From contig CAMVAT010000012.1 in NCBI GenBank assembly GCA_947165505.1, forward strand, positions 24,129 to 88,128: DNA of 64,000 bases, written 5' to 3'. Each line of letters opens with the position of its first letter. Position 1 is the stretch's first letter. This document shows, piece after piece, positions 53,886 through 62,630 of this stretch. Below the pieces are notes generated by a model. That model saw only the letters and a program-made list of their open reading frames with translations, was not told the origin of the DNA and did no database searches. Origin of the DNA: an uncultured Prevotellaceae bacterium. Lineage in GTDB: Bacteria > Bacteroidota > Bacteroidia > Bacteroidales > Bacteroidaceae. The translations under genes and the position numbers were made by a program.

Positions 53886-55202
53886 ATGCTTACACTAAAA
53901 CTCATCACGGAGGATAAGGAAAGGGTCATCAAAGGCTTAGAGAAAAAACACTTCAATGGTGCAAGAGAGGCCATTGAGAATGTTTTAGCGACTGATAAAC
54001 GCCGCCGGGAAGCGCAACAGCAATTAGACAAGACGAAACAAGAAGCGAAGCAATTAGCCTCGCAGATCGGCGCCTTGATGAAGCAGGGCAAACGCGAAGA
54101 GGCCGATGAGGTGAAAAAACAAGTGGCCGAACTGAAACAAGCCGACAAGAACTTGCAAGAAGCCATGGACACCGCCAAGAACGAGATGGACGCATTGCTG
54201 TGCACCATCCCCAACATCCCATACGATGAAGTGCCTGAGGGCTCTTGCGCGGAAGACAACCATGTGGTGAAAAGCAACTTGAAAGAATGTGTGGAAGGCG
54301 ATACCGTGGGCAACTGGACTGCCAACCCCGAAGTGGCCGAAGCCAAATTGCCCCACTGGGAACTGGCCAAGAAATATAACCTCATCGACTTTGACCTGGG
54401 CGTGAAAATCACAGGAGCCGGTTTCCCTGTCTATGTGGGCAAAGGAGCCCGTTTGCAGCGAGCCTTGATCAACTTCTTCCTCGATGAGGCCCGCAACAGC
54501 GGCTACACAGAGATTATGCCTCCGACCGTGGTCAATGCCGACAGCGGCTATGGCACGGGACAGTTGCCTGACAAAGAGGGCCAGATGTATCATTGCGAGA
54601 TCGATGACCTCTATCTGATACCGACGGCAGAGGTGCCGGTAACCAACATCTACCGTGATGTGATTCTCGATGAGAAAGACCTGCCTGTCAAGAACTGCGC
54701 CTACACGCAATGCTTCCGCCGCGAGGCCGGTTCGTATGGTAAAGACGTGCGCGGTTTGAACCGCTTGCATGAGTTCTCAAAGATAGAAATCGTACGCATA
54801 GACAAGCCCGAGCATTCAAAAGAGAGCCATCGAGAGATGTTGGAACATGTGGAAGGACTGCTCAAAAAGCTCGAGCTCCCCTACCGCATTCTGCTGCTCT
54901 GTGGTGGTGATCAGAGTTTCACCAGTGCCATCTGCTACGATTTCGAAGTGTATTCCGAGGCTCAGAAACGTTGGCTGGAAGTGTCATCGGTGAGCAATTT
55001 CGACACCTATCAAGCCAACCGACTGAAATGCCGCTACCGCCATACAGACGATAAGAAGATAGAACTCTGCCATACGCTCAACGGCTCTGCTTTGGCTCTG
55101 CCGCGCATCGTGGCCGCCATTTTAGAGAACAACCAGACAGCGGATGGCATCCGTGTTCCGAAGTGCCTGATTCCCTATTGTGGCTTTGACATGATTGATT
55201 AA
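53886..55202 (+). CDS. serS: Seryl-tRNA synthetase
   Basis: A 438-residue class II synthetase. The N-terminal coiled-coil tRNA-binding arm spans about 30-105. Class II motifs: motif 1 region GARLQRALINFFLDEA, TAEVPVTNIY, motif 2 FRREAGSYGKDVRGLNRLHE, motif 3 NGSALALPRIVAAILENNQ. Followed by the NfnAB-like gene after 28 bases. Confidence 0.97.
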   Translation: MLTLKLITEDKERVIKGLEKKHFNGAREAIENVLATDKRRREAQQQLDKTKQEAKQLASQIGALMKQGKREEADEVKKQVAELKQADKNLQEAMDTAKNEMDALLCTIPNIPYDEVPEGSCAEDNHVVKSNLKECVEGDTVGNWTANPEVAEAKLPHWELAKKYNLIDFDLGVKITGAGFPVYVGKGARLQRALINFFLDEARNSGYTEIMPPTVVNADSGYGTGQLPDKEGQMYHCEIDDLYLIPTAEVPVTNIYRDVILDEKDLPVKNCAYTQCFRREAGSYGKDVRGLNRLHEFSKIEIVRIDKPEHSKESHREMLEHVEGLLKKLELPYRILLLCGGDQSFTSAICYDFEVYSEAQKRWLEVSSVSNFDTYQANRLKCRYRHTDDKKIELCHTLNGSALALPRIVAAILENNQTADGIRVPKCLIPYCGFDMID

Positions 55203-55230
55203 GAGCGGATAAAACAAACCCATCACCATT

Positions 55231-57576
55231 ATGAACAAGATAGTAAAAAAAGAACAATTTTCCGAGAAAGTATTCCTCTTTGAAGTAGAGGCGCCCTTGA
55301 TTGCACAAAGTCGCAAGGCTGGCAATTTCGTGATTGTACGCGTGGGCAAGAAAGGCGAGCGTATGCCTCTCACCATAGCTGATGCCGACACGAAGCGTGG
55401 AACAATCACATTGGTGGTGCAAAAAGTGGGACTCTCTTCTACTAAATTATGCGAGTTGAATGAAGGCGACTATATCACTGATGTGGTAGGCCCTCTGGGA
55501 AATCCGACACACATAGAGAAATTCGGCACGGTGGTATGTGCCGGTGGCGGTGTAGGCGTAGCTCCCATGCTGCCCATCATCAAAGCATTGAAAGCAGCCG
55601 GCAACCGTGTGCTGTCTGTCTTGGCTGGACGCAGCAAAGATTTAATTATCTTAGAGGACGAGGTGCGTGCCAATTCCGACGAGGTGATTATCATGACCGA
55701 TGATGGCAGTTATGGCGAGAAAGGTGTAGTGACCGTGGGTATCGAAAAGTTCATCCAGCAGGAACAGGTTGACAAGGTTTTTGCCATTGGTCCGGCCATT
55801 ATGATGAAATTTTGCTGTCTGCTGACCCAGAAATATCAGATCCCCACCGATGTGTCGCTCAACACCATCATGGTGGATGGTACTGGCATGTGCGGCGCTT
55901 GCCGGTTGACGATCGGCGGCAAGACGAAGTTCGTATGTATCGACGGACCCGAATTTGACGGTGCGCTGGTCGATTGGGACGAGATGTTCAAACGTATGGG
56001 TACGTTTAAGAAAGCCGAATTGGAAGAAATGGAGCATTTCTCCGAACATGTGGAAGCCGACAATGCCCAAGAGGCTTCAGCAGAAAAAACTGCTACTGAT
56101 GACGCATCTCAGAACAACGACCCATTAGAGGTGTTGACCGACCGTAATGCGGAATGGAGACAGACACTGCGTAAGAGCATGAAGCCCAAGGAGCGCACGG
56201 CCATCGAACGCGTGGTGATGCCGGAATTAGATGCAGAATATCGTGCCACCACCCGTTTGGAGGAAGTGCAGACGGGTCTGACCCGCGAGATGGCCATGAC
56301 CGAAGCCAAGCGTTGTCTGGACTGTGCCAAACCCACTTGCGTGGAGGGTTGCCCGGTGAATATCAATATCCCGTCGTTCATCAAGAACATCGAGCGCGGA
56401 GAGTTTCTCGCTGCCGCTCGCGTGCTGAAGAGCACCTCGTCACTGCCCGCTGTTTGCGGCCGTGTGTGTCCTCAAGAGAAACAATGTGAGAGCCGTTGCA
56501 TCCATCTGAAGATGAACGAGAAACCCGTAGCCATCGGTTATCTGGAGCGCTTCGCTGCCGATTACGAGCGTGAGAGCGGCCAAGTGGCACTGCCCGAGAT
56601 TGCCCCGGCCAATGGCATGAAGATAGCCGTGGTGGGCAGTGGTCCTGCAGGACTGAGTTTTGCTGGCGACATGGCCAAATATGGTTACGATGTCTATGTG
56701 TTTGAGGCTCTGCATGAGATTGGCGGCGTGCTCAAATACGGCATACCCGAATTCCGCCTGCCCAATCATATCGTGGATGTGGAAATAGAGAACCTGCGCA
56801 AGATGGGCGTACACTTCCAGACCGACTGCATCGTGGGAAAGACCATCAGCATAGAACAGTTGGAAGCCAACGGATTCAAAGGCATCTTTGTGGCCAGCGG
56901 TGCCGGACTGCCCAACTTCATGAACATTCCCGGCGAGAATCTCATCAATATCATGTCGTCTAACGAATACCTGACCCGCGTGAACTTGATGGACGCAGCC
57001 AACCCGACCACAGATACCCCCATCAATCTGGGTAAGAACGTGTTGGTTGTGGGTGGCGGCAATACGGCCATGGACTCATGCCGCACTGCTAAGCGCCTTG
57101 GCGCCAATGTGACACTCGTCTATCGCAGGAGCGAGGCCGAGATGCCTGCCCGACTGGAGGAAGTAAAACATGCCAAGGAAGAGGGTATCCAATTCCTGAC
57201 ACTGCACAACCCGCTCGAATACAAGGGCGACGAAAAAGGTGCCGTATGCCAGGCTGTGCTGCAAGTGATGGAACTGGGCGAGCCCGACGCCAGTGGTCGC
57301 CGCAGTCCGGTGCCTGTAGAAGGCAAGACCGTGACCATCGATGTGGATCAGGTGGTAGTGGCTGTAGGCGTATCTCCCAACCCGCTGGTGCCGAAGTCAG
57401 TAGAAGGTCTGGAACTGGGCCGCAAGAATACGATTGCCGTGAACGACGGCATGCAGTCGTCGCGTCCCGACCTCTATGCTGGAGGTGATATCGTGCGCGG
57501 CGGAGCCACCGTCATTCTGGCCATGGGCGACGGTCGCCGTGCCGCCGAGAACATGCACAAGCAATTGTCAATGTAA
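55231..57576 (+). CDS. Fused NfnAB/SudAB-like ferredoxin-NAD(P) oxidoreductase
   Basis: A 781-residue fusion. Residues 1-280 are a ferredoxin-NADP-reductase-like unit (RMPLTIADADTKRGTITLVV; CAGGGVGVAPMLPI) with a [2Fe-2S] binding set in GTGMCGACRLTIGGKTKFVC. Residues about 310-781 are a GltD-like unit: N-terminal Fe-S cysteines (CLDCAKPTCVEGCPVN, CGRVCPQEKQCESRC), a first dinucleotide fold (VVGSGPAGLSFAGDMAKYG) and a second (VVGGGNTAMDSCRTAKRLG). These halves are separate alpha and beta subunits in many anaerobes. Likely NADH-dependent reduced ferredoxin:NADP+ oxidoreductase, though a sulfide dehydrogenase or glutamate-synthase-like role is possible. Rnf in the same window fits ferredoxin energetics. 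Confidence 0.85.
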   Translation: MNKIVKKEQFSEKVFLFEVEAPLIAQSRKAGNFVIVRVGKKGERMPLTIADADTKRGTITLVVQKVGLSSTKLCELNEGDYITDVVGPLGNPTHIEKFGTVVCAGGGVGVAPMLPIIKALKAAGNRVLSVLAGRSKDLIILEDEVRANSDEVIIMTDDGSYGEKGVVTVGIEKFIQQEQVDKVFAIGPAIMMKFCCLLTQKYQIPTDVSLNTIMVDGTGMCGACRLTIGGKTKFVCIDGPEFDGALVDWDEMFKRMGTFKKAELEEMEHFSEHVEADNAQEASAEKTATDDASQNNDPLEVLTDRNAEWRQTLRKSMKPKERTAIERVVMPELDAEYRATTRLEEVQTGLTREMAMTEAKRCLDCAKPTCVEGCPVNINIPSFIKNIERGEFLAAARVLKSTSSLPAVCGRVCPQEKQCESRCIHLKMNEKPVAIGYLERFAADYERESGQVALPEIAPANGMKIAVVGSGPAGLSFAGDMAKYGYDVYVFEALHEIGGVLKYGIPEFRLPNHIVDVEIENLRKMGVHFQTDCIVGKTISIEQLEANGFKGIFVASGAGLPNFMNIPGENLINIMSSNEYLTRVNLMDAANPTTDTPINLGKNVLVVGGGNTAMDSCRTAKRLGANVTLVYRRSEAEMPARLEEVKHAKEEGIQFLTLHNPLEYKGDEKGAVCQAVLQVMELGEPDASGRRSPVPVEGKTVTIDVDQVVVAVGVSPNPLVPKSVEGLELGRKNTIAVNDGMQSSRPDLYAGGDIVRGGATVILAMGDGRRAAENMHKQLSM

Positions 57577-57584
57577 TTATTAAA

Positions 57585-57953
57585 ATGAACGGATTATATA
57601 CTATCATCTTGCTCTTGCTGAGCAATGTCTTCATGACACTGGCTTGGTACGGGCATTTGAGACTGCAACAGTCAGGGGTCAGCAGCAACTGGCCCCTGAT
57701 TGGCGTTATCGCCTTCTCATGGGGTATCGCCTTTTTTGAATACTGCTGTCAGGTGCCAGCCAACCGCATGGGATTTGAAGGCAACGGCGGTCCTTTTAAT
57801 TTGGTTCAGCTGAAGGTGATACAGGAATGTATCAGTCTGGGCGTGTTTGTGGTCATCGCCAACATACTGTTTCAGGGGCAGCACCTGCACTGGAACCATA
57901 TTCTGGCCTTTTTGTTGATTATCTGTGCCGTTTATCTGGTGTTCATGAAGTAA
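57585..57953 (+). CDS. DUF486 small membrane protein
   Basis: A 122-residue protein with four predicted helices: MNGLYTIILLLLSNVFMTLA, then helices at about 38-55, 80-95 and 100-121. It matches the DUF486 (DMT-like) family, including the conserved AFFEYCCQVPANRMGFEGNG. Nine bases after the NfnAB-like gene. Function unknown. Confidence 0.85.
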   Translation: MNGLYTIILLLLSNVFMTLAWYGHLRLQQSGVSSNWPLIGVIAFSWGIAFFEYCCQVPANRMGFEGNGGPFNLVQLKVIQECISLGVFVVIANILFQGQHLHWNHILAFLLIICAVYLVFMK

Positions 57954-57976
57954 GCGCAGAAGAGAAGGAGGACGTC

Positions 57977-58702
57977 ATGAATGATCCGTATCGCCGCATC
58001 GTGAACCGCTATAAGAAAGCGCTTTCGCACTATCAATTGATAGAAGACAACGACAAAATATTAGTGGCCGTGTCTGGCGGAAAAGACTCACTCCTGCTGT
58101 TGGAACTGCTCGGAGGCACCATGCGCATTCATCGTCCGAAGATTGTGGTCGAGGCGCTGCATGTGAGAATGGACAATATCGCATACGAGAGCGACACCAG
58201 TTACTTACAACGGTTTGCCGAAGAATGCGGCGTGCCGTTCCATGTGGTCACCACTTCGTTCGACCCCACTACCGACCGCAGAAAAACACCTTGCTTTTTA
58301 TGCAGCTGGAACCGCAGAAAGCAGTTGTTTAACTATGCGCAAGAGCATGGATTCAACAAAATTGCCCTTGGACACCATCAAGACGACATCATCCACACGG
58401 CTTTAATGAACATGACATTTCAAGGGCAGTTCTCGTCCATGCGACCCAGTTTGAAGATGGACAAAATGCCCCTAACACTCATCCGCCCTTTGTGTCTGGT
58501 GATAGAAGAGGATGTACGCGCATACGCCCGCCAGCGTGGCTATATCAAGCAAACCAAACTCTGCCCCTACGACAAAGACACCCGTCGCACAATGATACGC
58601 GAGTGGTTTGAGGCTCTGGAGAAGAATGCTCCGGAGGCCCGTTATTCTATCCTCCATGCGCTTGGTTTTCAAGACAGTGCATCAGAACGACACGGTGAAT
58701 GA
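57977..58702 (+). CDS. ttcA: TtcA-family tRNA 2-thiolation enzyme
   Basis: A 241-residue PP-loop ATPase with the SGGKDSLLLLELL motif near residue 34, the CFLC pair in TPCFLCSWNRRKQL (Fe-S ligands in TtcA), GHHQDDIIHTALM and LIRPLCLV. TtcA makes 2-thiocytidine at tRNA position 32. The start at 57977 is supported by a Shine-Dalgarno AAGGAGG at 57965-57971; a longer open frame overlaps the DUF486 gene and is rejected. The 3' end overlaps the convergent PAP2-barrel gene by 21 bases. Other TtcA/TtuA-like thiolases cannot be excluded. Confidence 0.83.
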   Translation: MNDPYRRIVNRYKKALSHYQLIEDNDKILVAVSGGKDSLLLLELLGGTMRIHRPKIVVEALHVRMDNIAYESDTSYLQRFAEECGVPFHVVTTSFDPTTDRRKTPCFLCSWNRRKQLFNYAQEHGFNKIALGHHQDDIIHTALMNMTFQGQFSSMRPSLKMDKMPLTLIRPLCLVIEEDVRAYARQRGYIKQTKLCPYDKDTRRTMIREWFEALEKNAPEARYSILHALGFQDSASERHGE

Positions 58703-60505
58703 ACCGCCAAGTATGAATGTGTGTCGGTTTTTCTTAAGACTCTGTTCCTCAGTCATTCCCAAGTCGATTCCATCAAAATTTTGTTCTCTAACATCAAAAG
58801 CATCATATAGAAATTCGACAGGATTGTATGTCATGGTGTAGGTCTTGCGCGTATAGTCATAATCCAGGAAGAGCCTCCATGCATAATTCTCTTTATATTG
58901 ATAAGTCAGCGACAAACCTGTTCCGAACTTCATGGTATTATTTCCACCAACGGTAAAATAATCGTATTCAGATGTATAGGTGCCCGGGACTAACATCACG
59001 CTCTCCATAGGGTCATCACTGACATAATCAAATCTTCTGTTACCGCCGGTTAAGGTAGCGTTTAAGTCCACCTCCTGCATGATACTACGACCGACGAGCA
59101 ACTTAGAACCCAATGCGAACCGGTTCGACAGCGGAAGATTAAAATATACACCAAGGTCGGCTGCGAACTCTGTCAAATGGTCGCTCTTAATGGTGAATTC
59201 AACATCTTCAACGAGCGGATGACTATAACCTGGCTCTCCGGGCACCCCCTCACCGTCAATGAACCGTCGTACGGTGGGATCATTAATCTCCTCATCATCA
59301 CCATAAAGTCCAGCAATCAAATCTTCCCAAGCAAATGCCTCAATGCCACTCCACCCCTTGATAGGCGAGCTGTTCACACGGAGGCGTCCGCCCAAGCCTA
59401 TGTATTTATTGAAGAAATAGGCACCCTCTACGGCAACGCTGGTGGATGCACCAAACTTCAAATTGAGATCTTTAGTTTTTCCATCCTCGTCAAACTGTTC
59501 CAAGTCAAGATTCTGCAAGTCAAAGTCTAAGTACTTACTGCCGAAACCAATACCCATCGACACGGAGAAGAAAGACGGATTCTCGATAATACTCTTTTCG
59601 CCGCTGATGTCGCCACGCAATAAACCGCGCCCTTTGAAAATCAAATCGCTTAGGGCGTATGCCAATTCTCCGGACATAATACCGATGCCTGCACCGCTAA
59701 GCACGTCGCTCACCCAGTGGCGGTTATTAAGCACACGCATCACTCCGGTGGCTGTAGCCACACCATAACCGGCAACAGAATACCACGGCGAGCGCGTCAT
59801 GCCGTATTCCTTGTGCAAGATGGTGGCACCCACAAAGGCGGTAGCAGTATGGCCCGACGGCCACGAGTTGGCTGTTGAGCCGTCCGGTCGCATTTCCTTA
59901 GCCGTATATTTGATGCTGTTGACCATGGCTGCCATAATACCGTATGACATGGCCGCCGAGGCCAGATAGCGCCCCCAGTCTGAGCGTCCCTCCACACCGG
60001 CGATTTTAAGACCCGTAGTCACCACCGGTCCGAAAAACTGAGTATAGTCGTCGATGCCAGTCTTAAAATCAGTCAGCAGCGTGTGCTTATTATCTTTCAT
60101 ATTCTGTCGAAACGCCTTTTTCTCGCTCTTGGCAATCCAGCCAGCCAAGAAAAGAGGAACACCGACAAAAGTCAAATCATCCATCACCTTATACGGAGGC
60201 ACACCTTCATTCGTACGCATCCATGTCAACCTGTATTTATTGACATCCAAATTGCTCTTAGGTGCGCGATAAGTCCACAAGGCAGGATACATCGACATGG
60301 TGTCGGCAGAGATGGGTGTTTCTGCTACGGGTGTTGTGGCCTGATCTTGCAGTCCTAAGCTTGGCATAGACACCTTCAACGATCCAAAGGCCGGTATGGT
60401 ATGCTGATACGGCAGATATGCACGATTGTCTGTCATCGCATGAATGGTGATACCAAAACAGAGAAACAGAATGACAATAAACGATTTCAATAAGACTGGT
60501 TTCAT
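58682..60505 (-). CDS. PAP2-family phosphatase fused to an outer-membrane beta-barrel
   Basis: A 607-residue exported protein, signal peptide MKPVLLKSFIVILFLCFGIT. The PAP2 part (about 100-290) has all three motifs: KYTAKEMRP (K-x6-RP), WPSGHTATAF and RVLNNRHWVSDVL (R-x5-H-x3-D), so the active site looks intact. The C-terminal 310 residues alternate hydrophobic and polar residues as in a beta-barrel and end in a terminal Phe (ILGGSFTVSF). The phosphatase would be held at the outer membrane, possibly acting on lipid phosphates such as lipid A or undecaprenyl pyrophosphate (inference). Promoter -7 box at 60530-60537. Confidence 0.82.
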   Translation of the reverse strand: MKPVLLKSFIVILFLCFGITIHAMTDNRAYLPYQHTIPAFGSLKVSMPSLGLQDQATTPVAETPISADTMSMYPALWTYRAPKSNLDVNKYRLTWMRTNEGVPPYKVMDDLTFVGVPLFLAGWIAKSEKKAFRQNMKDNKHTLLTDFKTGIDDYTQFFGPVVTTGLKIAGVEGRSDWGRYLASAAMSYGIMAAMVNSIKYTAKEMRPDGSTANSWPSGHTATAFVGATILHKEYGMTRSPWYSVAGYGVATATGVMRVLNNRHWVSDVLSGAGIGIMSGELAYALSDLIFKGRGLLRGDISGEKSIIENPSFFSVSMGIGFGSKYLDFDLQNLDLEQFDEDGKTKDLNLKFGASTSVAVEGAYFFNKYIGLGGRLRVNSSPIKGWSGIEAFAWEDLIAGLYGDDEEINDPTVRRFIDGEGVPGEPGYSHPLVEDVEFTIKSDHLTEFAADLGVYFNLPLSNRFALGSKLLVGRSIMQEVDLNATLTGGNRRFDYVSDDPMESVMLVPGTYTSEYDYFTVGGNNTMKFGTGLSLTYQYKENYAWRLFLDYDYTRKTYTMTYNPVEFLYDAFDVREQNFDGIDLGMTEEQSLKKNRHTFILGGSFTVSF

Positions 60506-60529
60506 ATTAGAATATTTATTTTTAGTTTA

Positions 60530-60537
60530 CAAAATTA
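60530..60537 (-). promoter_or_regulatory. -7 element for the PAP2-barrel gene
   Basis: Reverse strand TAATTTTG, 24 bases before the ATG at 60505. Confidence 0.6.
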
Positions 60538-60600
60538 CATTTATTGAGTAGAAACTTCATCAAATCCTAAAATTATTTAACACATTTTAAAGGTGCCAGC

Positions 60601-60630
60601 CAAAAGGTTAATGCGTCCAAAAGGTTAATA
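60601..60630. repeat. 13-bp direct repeat upstream of the nucleoside phosphorylase promoter
   Basis: CCAAAAGGTTAAT at 60601-60613 and again at 60618-60630 (17 bases apart), with a partial third copy GGTTAAATTA from 60634. Possible activator or repressor site in the divergent region 60506-60698. Confidence 0.6.
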
Positions 60631-60665
60631 TCGGTTAAATTATGTCGAGATGACAAATTATTATT

Positions 60666-60673
60666 TATCTTTG
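60666..60673 (+). promoter_or_regulatory. -7 element for the nucleoside phosphorylase operon
   Basis: TATCTTTG, 25 bases before the ATG at 60699. No strong -33 motif, which would suit activator control from the repeat. Confidence 0.6.
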
Positions 60674-60698
60674 TAACCTCAACCTAAACAACACGACT

Positions 60699-61574
60699 AT
60701 GAAGAAAAAATATTTTCCAGAATCAGAACTGATCATCAATCCCGATGGCAGCATATTCCATTTGCATCTGAAGCCAGAGCACTTGGCAGACAATGTGATA
60801 CTCGTAGGCGACCCTGGGCGTGTGCCCACAGTGGCAGCACATTTTGAGACAAAGGAATGCGATGTGCAGAGCCGTGAGTTCCGAGGCATTACCGGCACTT
60901 ACAAGGGCAAGCGAATCACCGTGCAAAGCACAGGCATTGGTTGCGACAACATCGACATCGTGCTCAACGAACTGGATGCCCTGGCCAATATCGACTTCAA
61001 CACGCGCACAGAGAAAGATACACTTCGCAGCCTGAACATCGTACGTATAGGAACCTGTGGCGGCTTGCAGCCCAACACTCCCGTGGGCACATTCATCGCA
61101 TCTGTGAAGAGTATCGGTTTCGATGGTCTGCTCAACTACTATGCCGGGCGCGATGAGGTCTGCGACCTGGAGTTTGAGCGTGCTTTTACAGAGCACATGC
61201 AGTGGAATCCACAAAAAGGAGCCCCCTATGTGGCCGATGCCAATGCTGAGTTGATTGACCGCATCGCACAAGACGACATGGTTCGCGGCGTGACCATCGC
61301 CTGCGGTGGATTCTTCGGACCTCAAGGCCGTGAGTTACGGTTGGGACTGTCCGACCCGAAGCAAAATGAAAAGGTCGAGTCGTTTGAATATAAAGGTCTG
61401 CGCATCACCAATTTCGAGATGGAGAGTAGTGCCATTGCGGGCTTATCACTGTTGATGGGACATAAGGCCATGACCTGCTGCATGGTCATCGCCAACAGAC
61501 TGGCTAAAGAAGCCAATGCCAGCTATAAGAACACCATCGACACACTCATCCAGAAAGTGCTCGACCGTATCTAA
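60699..61574 (+). CDS. Nucleoside phosphorylase, uridine phosphorylase-like
   Basis: A 291-residue cytosolic enzyme of the PNP/UDP family, splitting nucleosides with phosphate. Motifs: phosphate-binding GDPGRVPTVAAHF, GIGCDNIDIVLNEL, RIGTCGGLQPNTPVG, and FEMESSAIAGLSLLMG with the ribose-binding Met-Glu. Overall layout is nearer uridine phosphorylase than purine nucleoside phosphorylase, but specificity is not certain. 18 bases before the threonine aldolase gene. Confidence 0.88.
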   Translation: MKKKYFPESELIINPDGSIFHLHLKPEHLADNVILVGDPGRVPTVAAHFETKECDVQSREFRGITGTYKGKRITVQSTGIGCDNIDIVLNELDALANIDFNTRTEKDTLRSLNIVRIGTCGGLQPNTPVGTFIASVKSIGFDGLLNYYAGRDEVCDLEFERAFTEHMQWNPQKGAPYVADANAELIDRIAQDDMVRGVTIACGGFFGPQGRELRLGLSDPKQNEKVESFEYKGLRITNFEMESSAIAGLSLLMGHKAMTCCMVIANRLAKEANASYKNTIDTLIQKVLDRI

Positions 61575-61592
61575 TCAGGATTACATAAAACG

Positions 61593-62630
61593 ATGAAAAC
61601 GTCATTTGAAAGTGACTATAACAACGGAGCACACCCCACGGTGCTCCGTCGTCTTATAGAGACCAACGACAGCCAAAGCGCCTCGTATGGCTACGACGAA
61701 TGGAGCGAGCAGGCACGTGAGAAGATACGTGAGGCCTGCCAGTGCCGCGAAGCCGACATCTATTTCCTAACCGGGGGCACCCAAGCCAATGCCGTGGTTA
61801 TTGATGCCATGCTTCCCTCGTATGGAGCAGTAGTAGCAGTGGCAACGGCACATATCAGCGTCCATGAGTCGGGTGCCGTCGAGGCCAACGGCCATAAGGT
61901 CATCACCCTGCCCTCTCACGACGGTAAGATGCATGCCCTGGAACTGGAAGACTACCTGAAACGTTTCTATGCCGACCCCACATGGGAGCACATGGCAGTA
62001 CCGGGCATGGTGTATATCACATTTCCCACAGAGTTGGGCACAGTCTATCAGGCATCAGAGATAAAAGCCATCTATGATGTGGCCCGGCAATACCGTTTGC
62101 CGTTGTTCATCGACGGAGCCCGCTTAGGCTACGGCCTCATGTCAGACGCATGCGACTTCGACCTGCCCTGGCTGGCCAGCCACTGCGATGTATTCTATAT
62201 CGGCGGAACGAAGGTCGGCGCCCTCTGCGGCGAGGCAGTGGTGTTCCCCGGTAAGGCACCTAACGGATTCTTCACCATGGTGAAGCGTCATGGCGCCCTG
62301 TTGGCGAAAAGCCGTGTGGCCGGCGTTCAGTTTGACGCGCTGTTCACAGACGGCCTCTATTTCTCTATTTCCCGGCATGCTATCGACATGGCACAGCGCC
62401 TACGCCACCTGTTTGAGGACGCAGGCATACCACTCAAGGACTCTCCCACCAACCAGCAGTTTGCCGTACTGACCAACCGTGAGAAAGAATTGCTGATGCA
62501 ACATGTTCTTTTCGAGACATGGGAGCCAATCGACGCCGACCACACCCTGTGCCGTTTTGTAACGAGTTGGGCTACCACCGAAGCAGACATTCAGCAGTTG
62601 GCCCACGCACTACACACCATTCATTCATGA
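61593..62630 (+). CDS. ltaE: Low-specificity L-threonine aldolase (PLP)
   Basis: A 345-residue fold-type I PLP enzyme of the beta-eliminating lyase/threonine aldolase family, splitting threonine into glycine and acetaldehyde. It starts MKTSFESDYNNGAHPTVLRR. PLP residues: FLTGGTQANAVVIDAM near 60, LFIDGARLGYGL (Asp contacting the pyridine N) and the Schiff-base lysine in YIGGTKVGALCGEAV near 205. Related aromatic amino-acid lyases are an alternative. Its stop overlaps the mnmE start (ATGA). Confidence 0.88.
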   Translation: MKTSFESDYNNGAHPTVLRRLIETNDSQSASYGYDEWSEQAREKIREACQCREADIYFLTGGTQANAVVIDAMLPSYGAVVAVATAHISVHESGAVEANGHKVITLPSHDGKMHALELEDYLKRFYADPTWEHMAVPGMVYITFPTELGTVYQASEIKAIYDVARQYRLPLFIDGARLGYGLMSDACDFDLPWLASHCDVFYIGGTKVGALCGEAVVFPGKAPNGFFTMVKRHGALLAKSRVAGVQFDALFTDGLYFSISRHAIDMAQRLRHLFEDAGIPLKDSPTNQQFAVLTNREKELLMQHVLFETWEPIDADHTLCRFVTSWATTEADIQQLAHALHTIHS

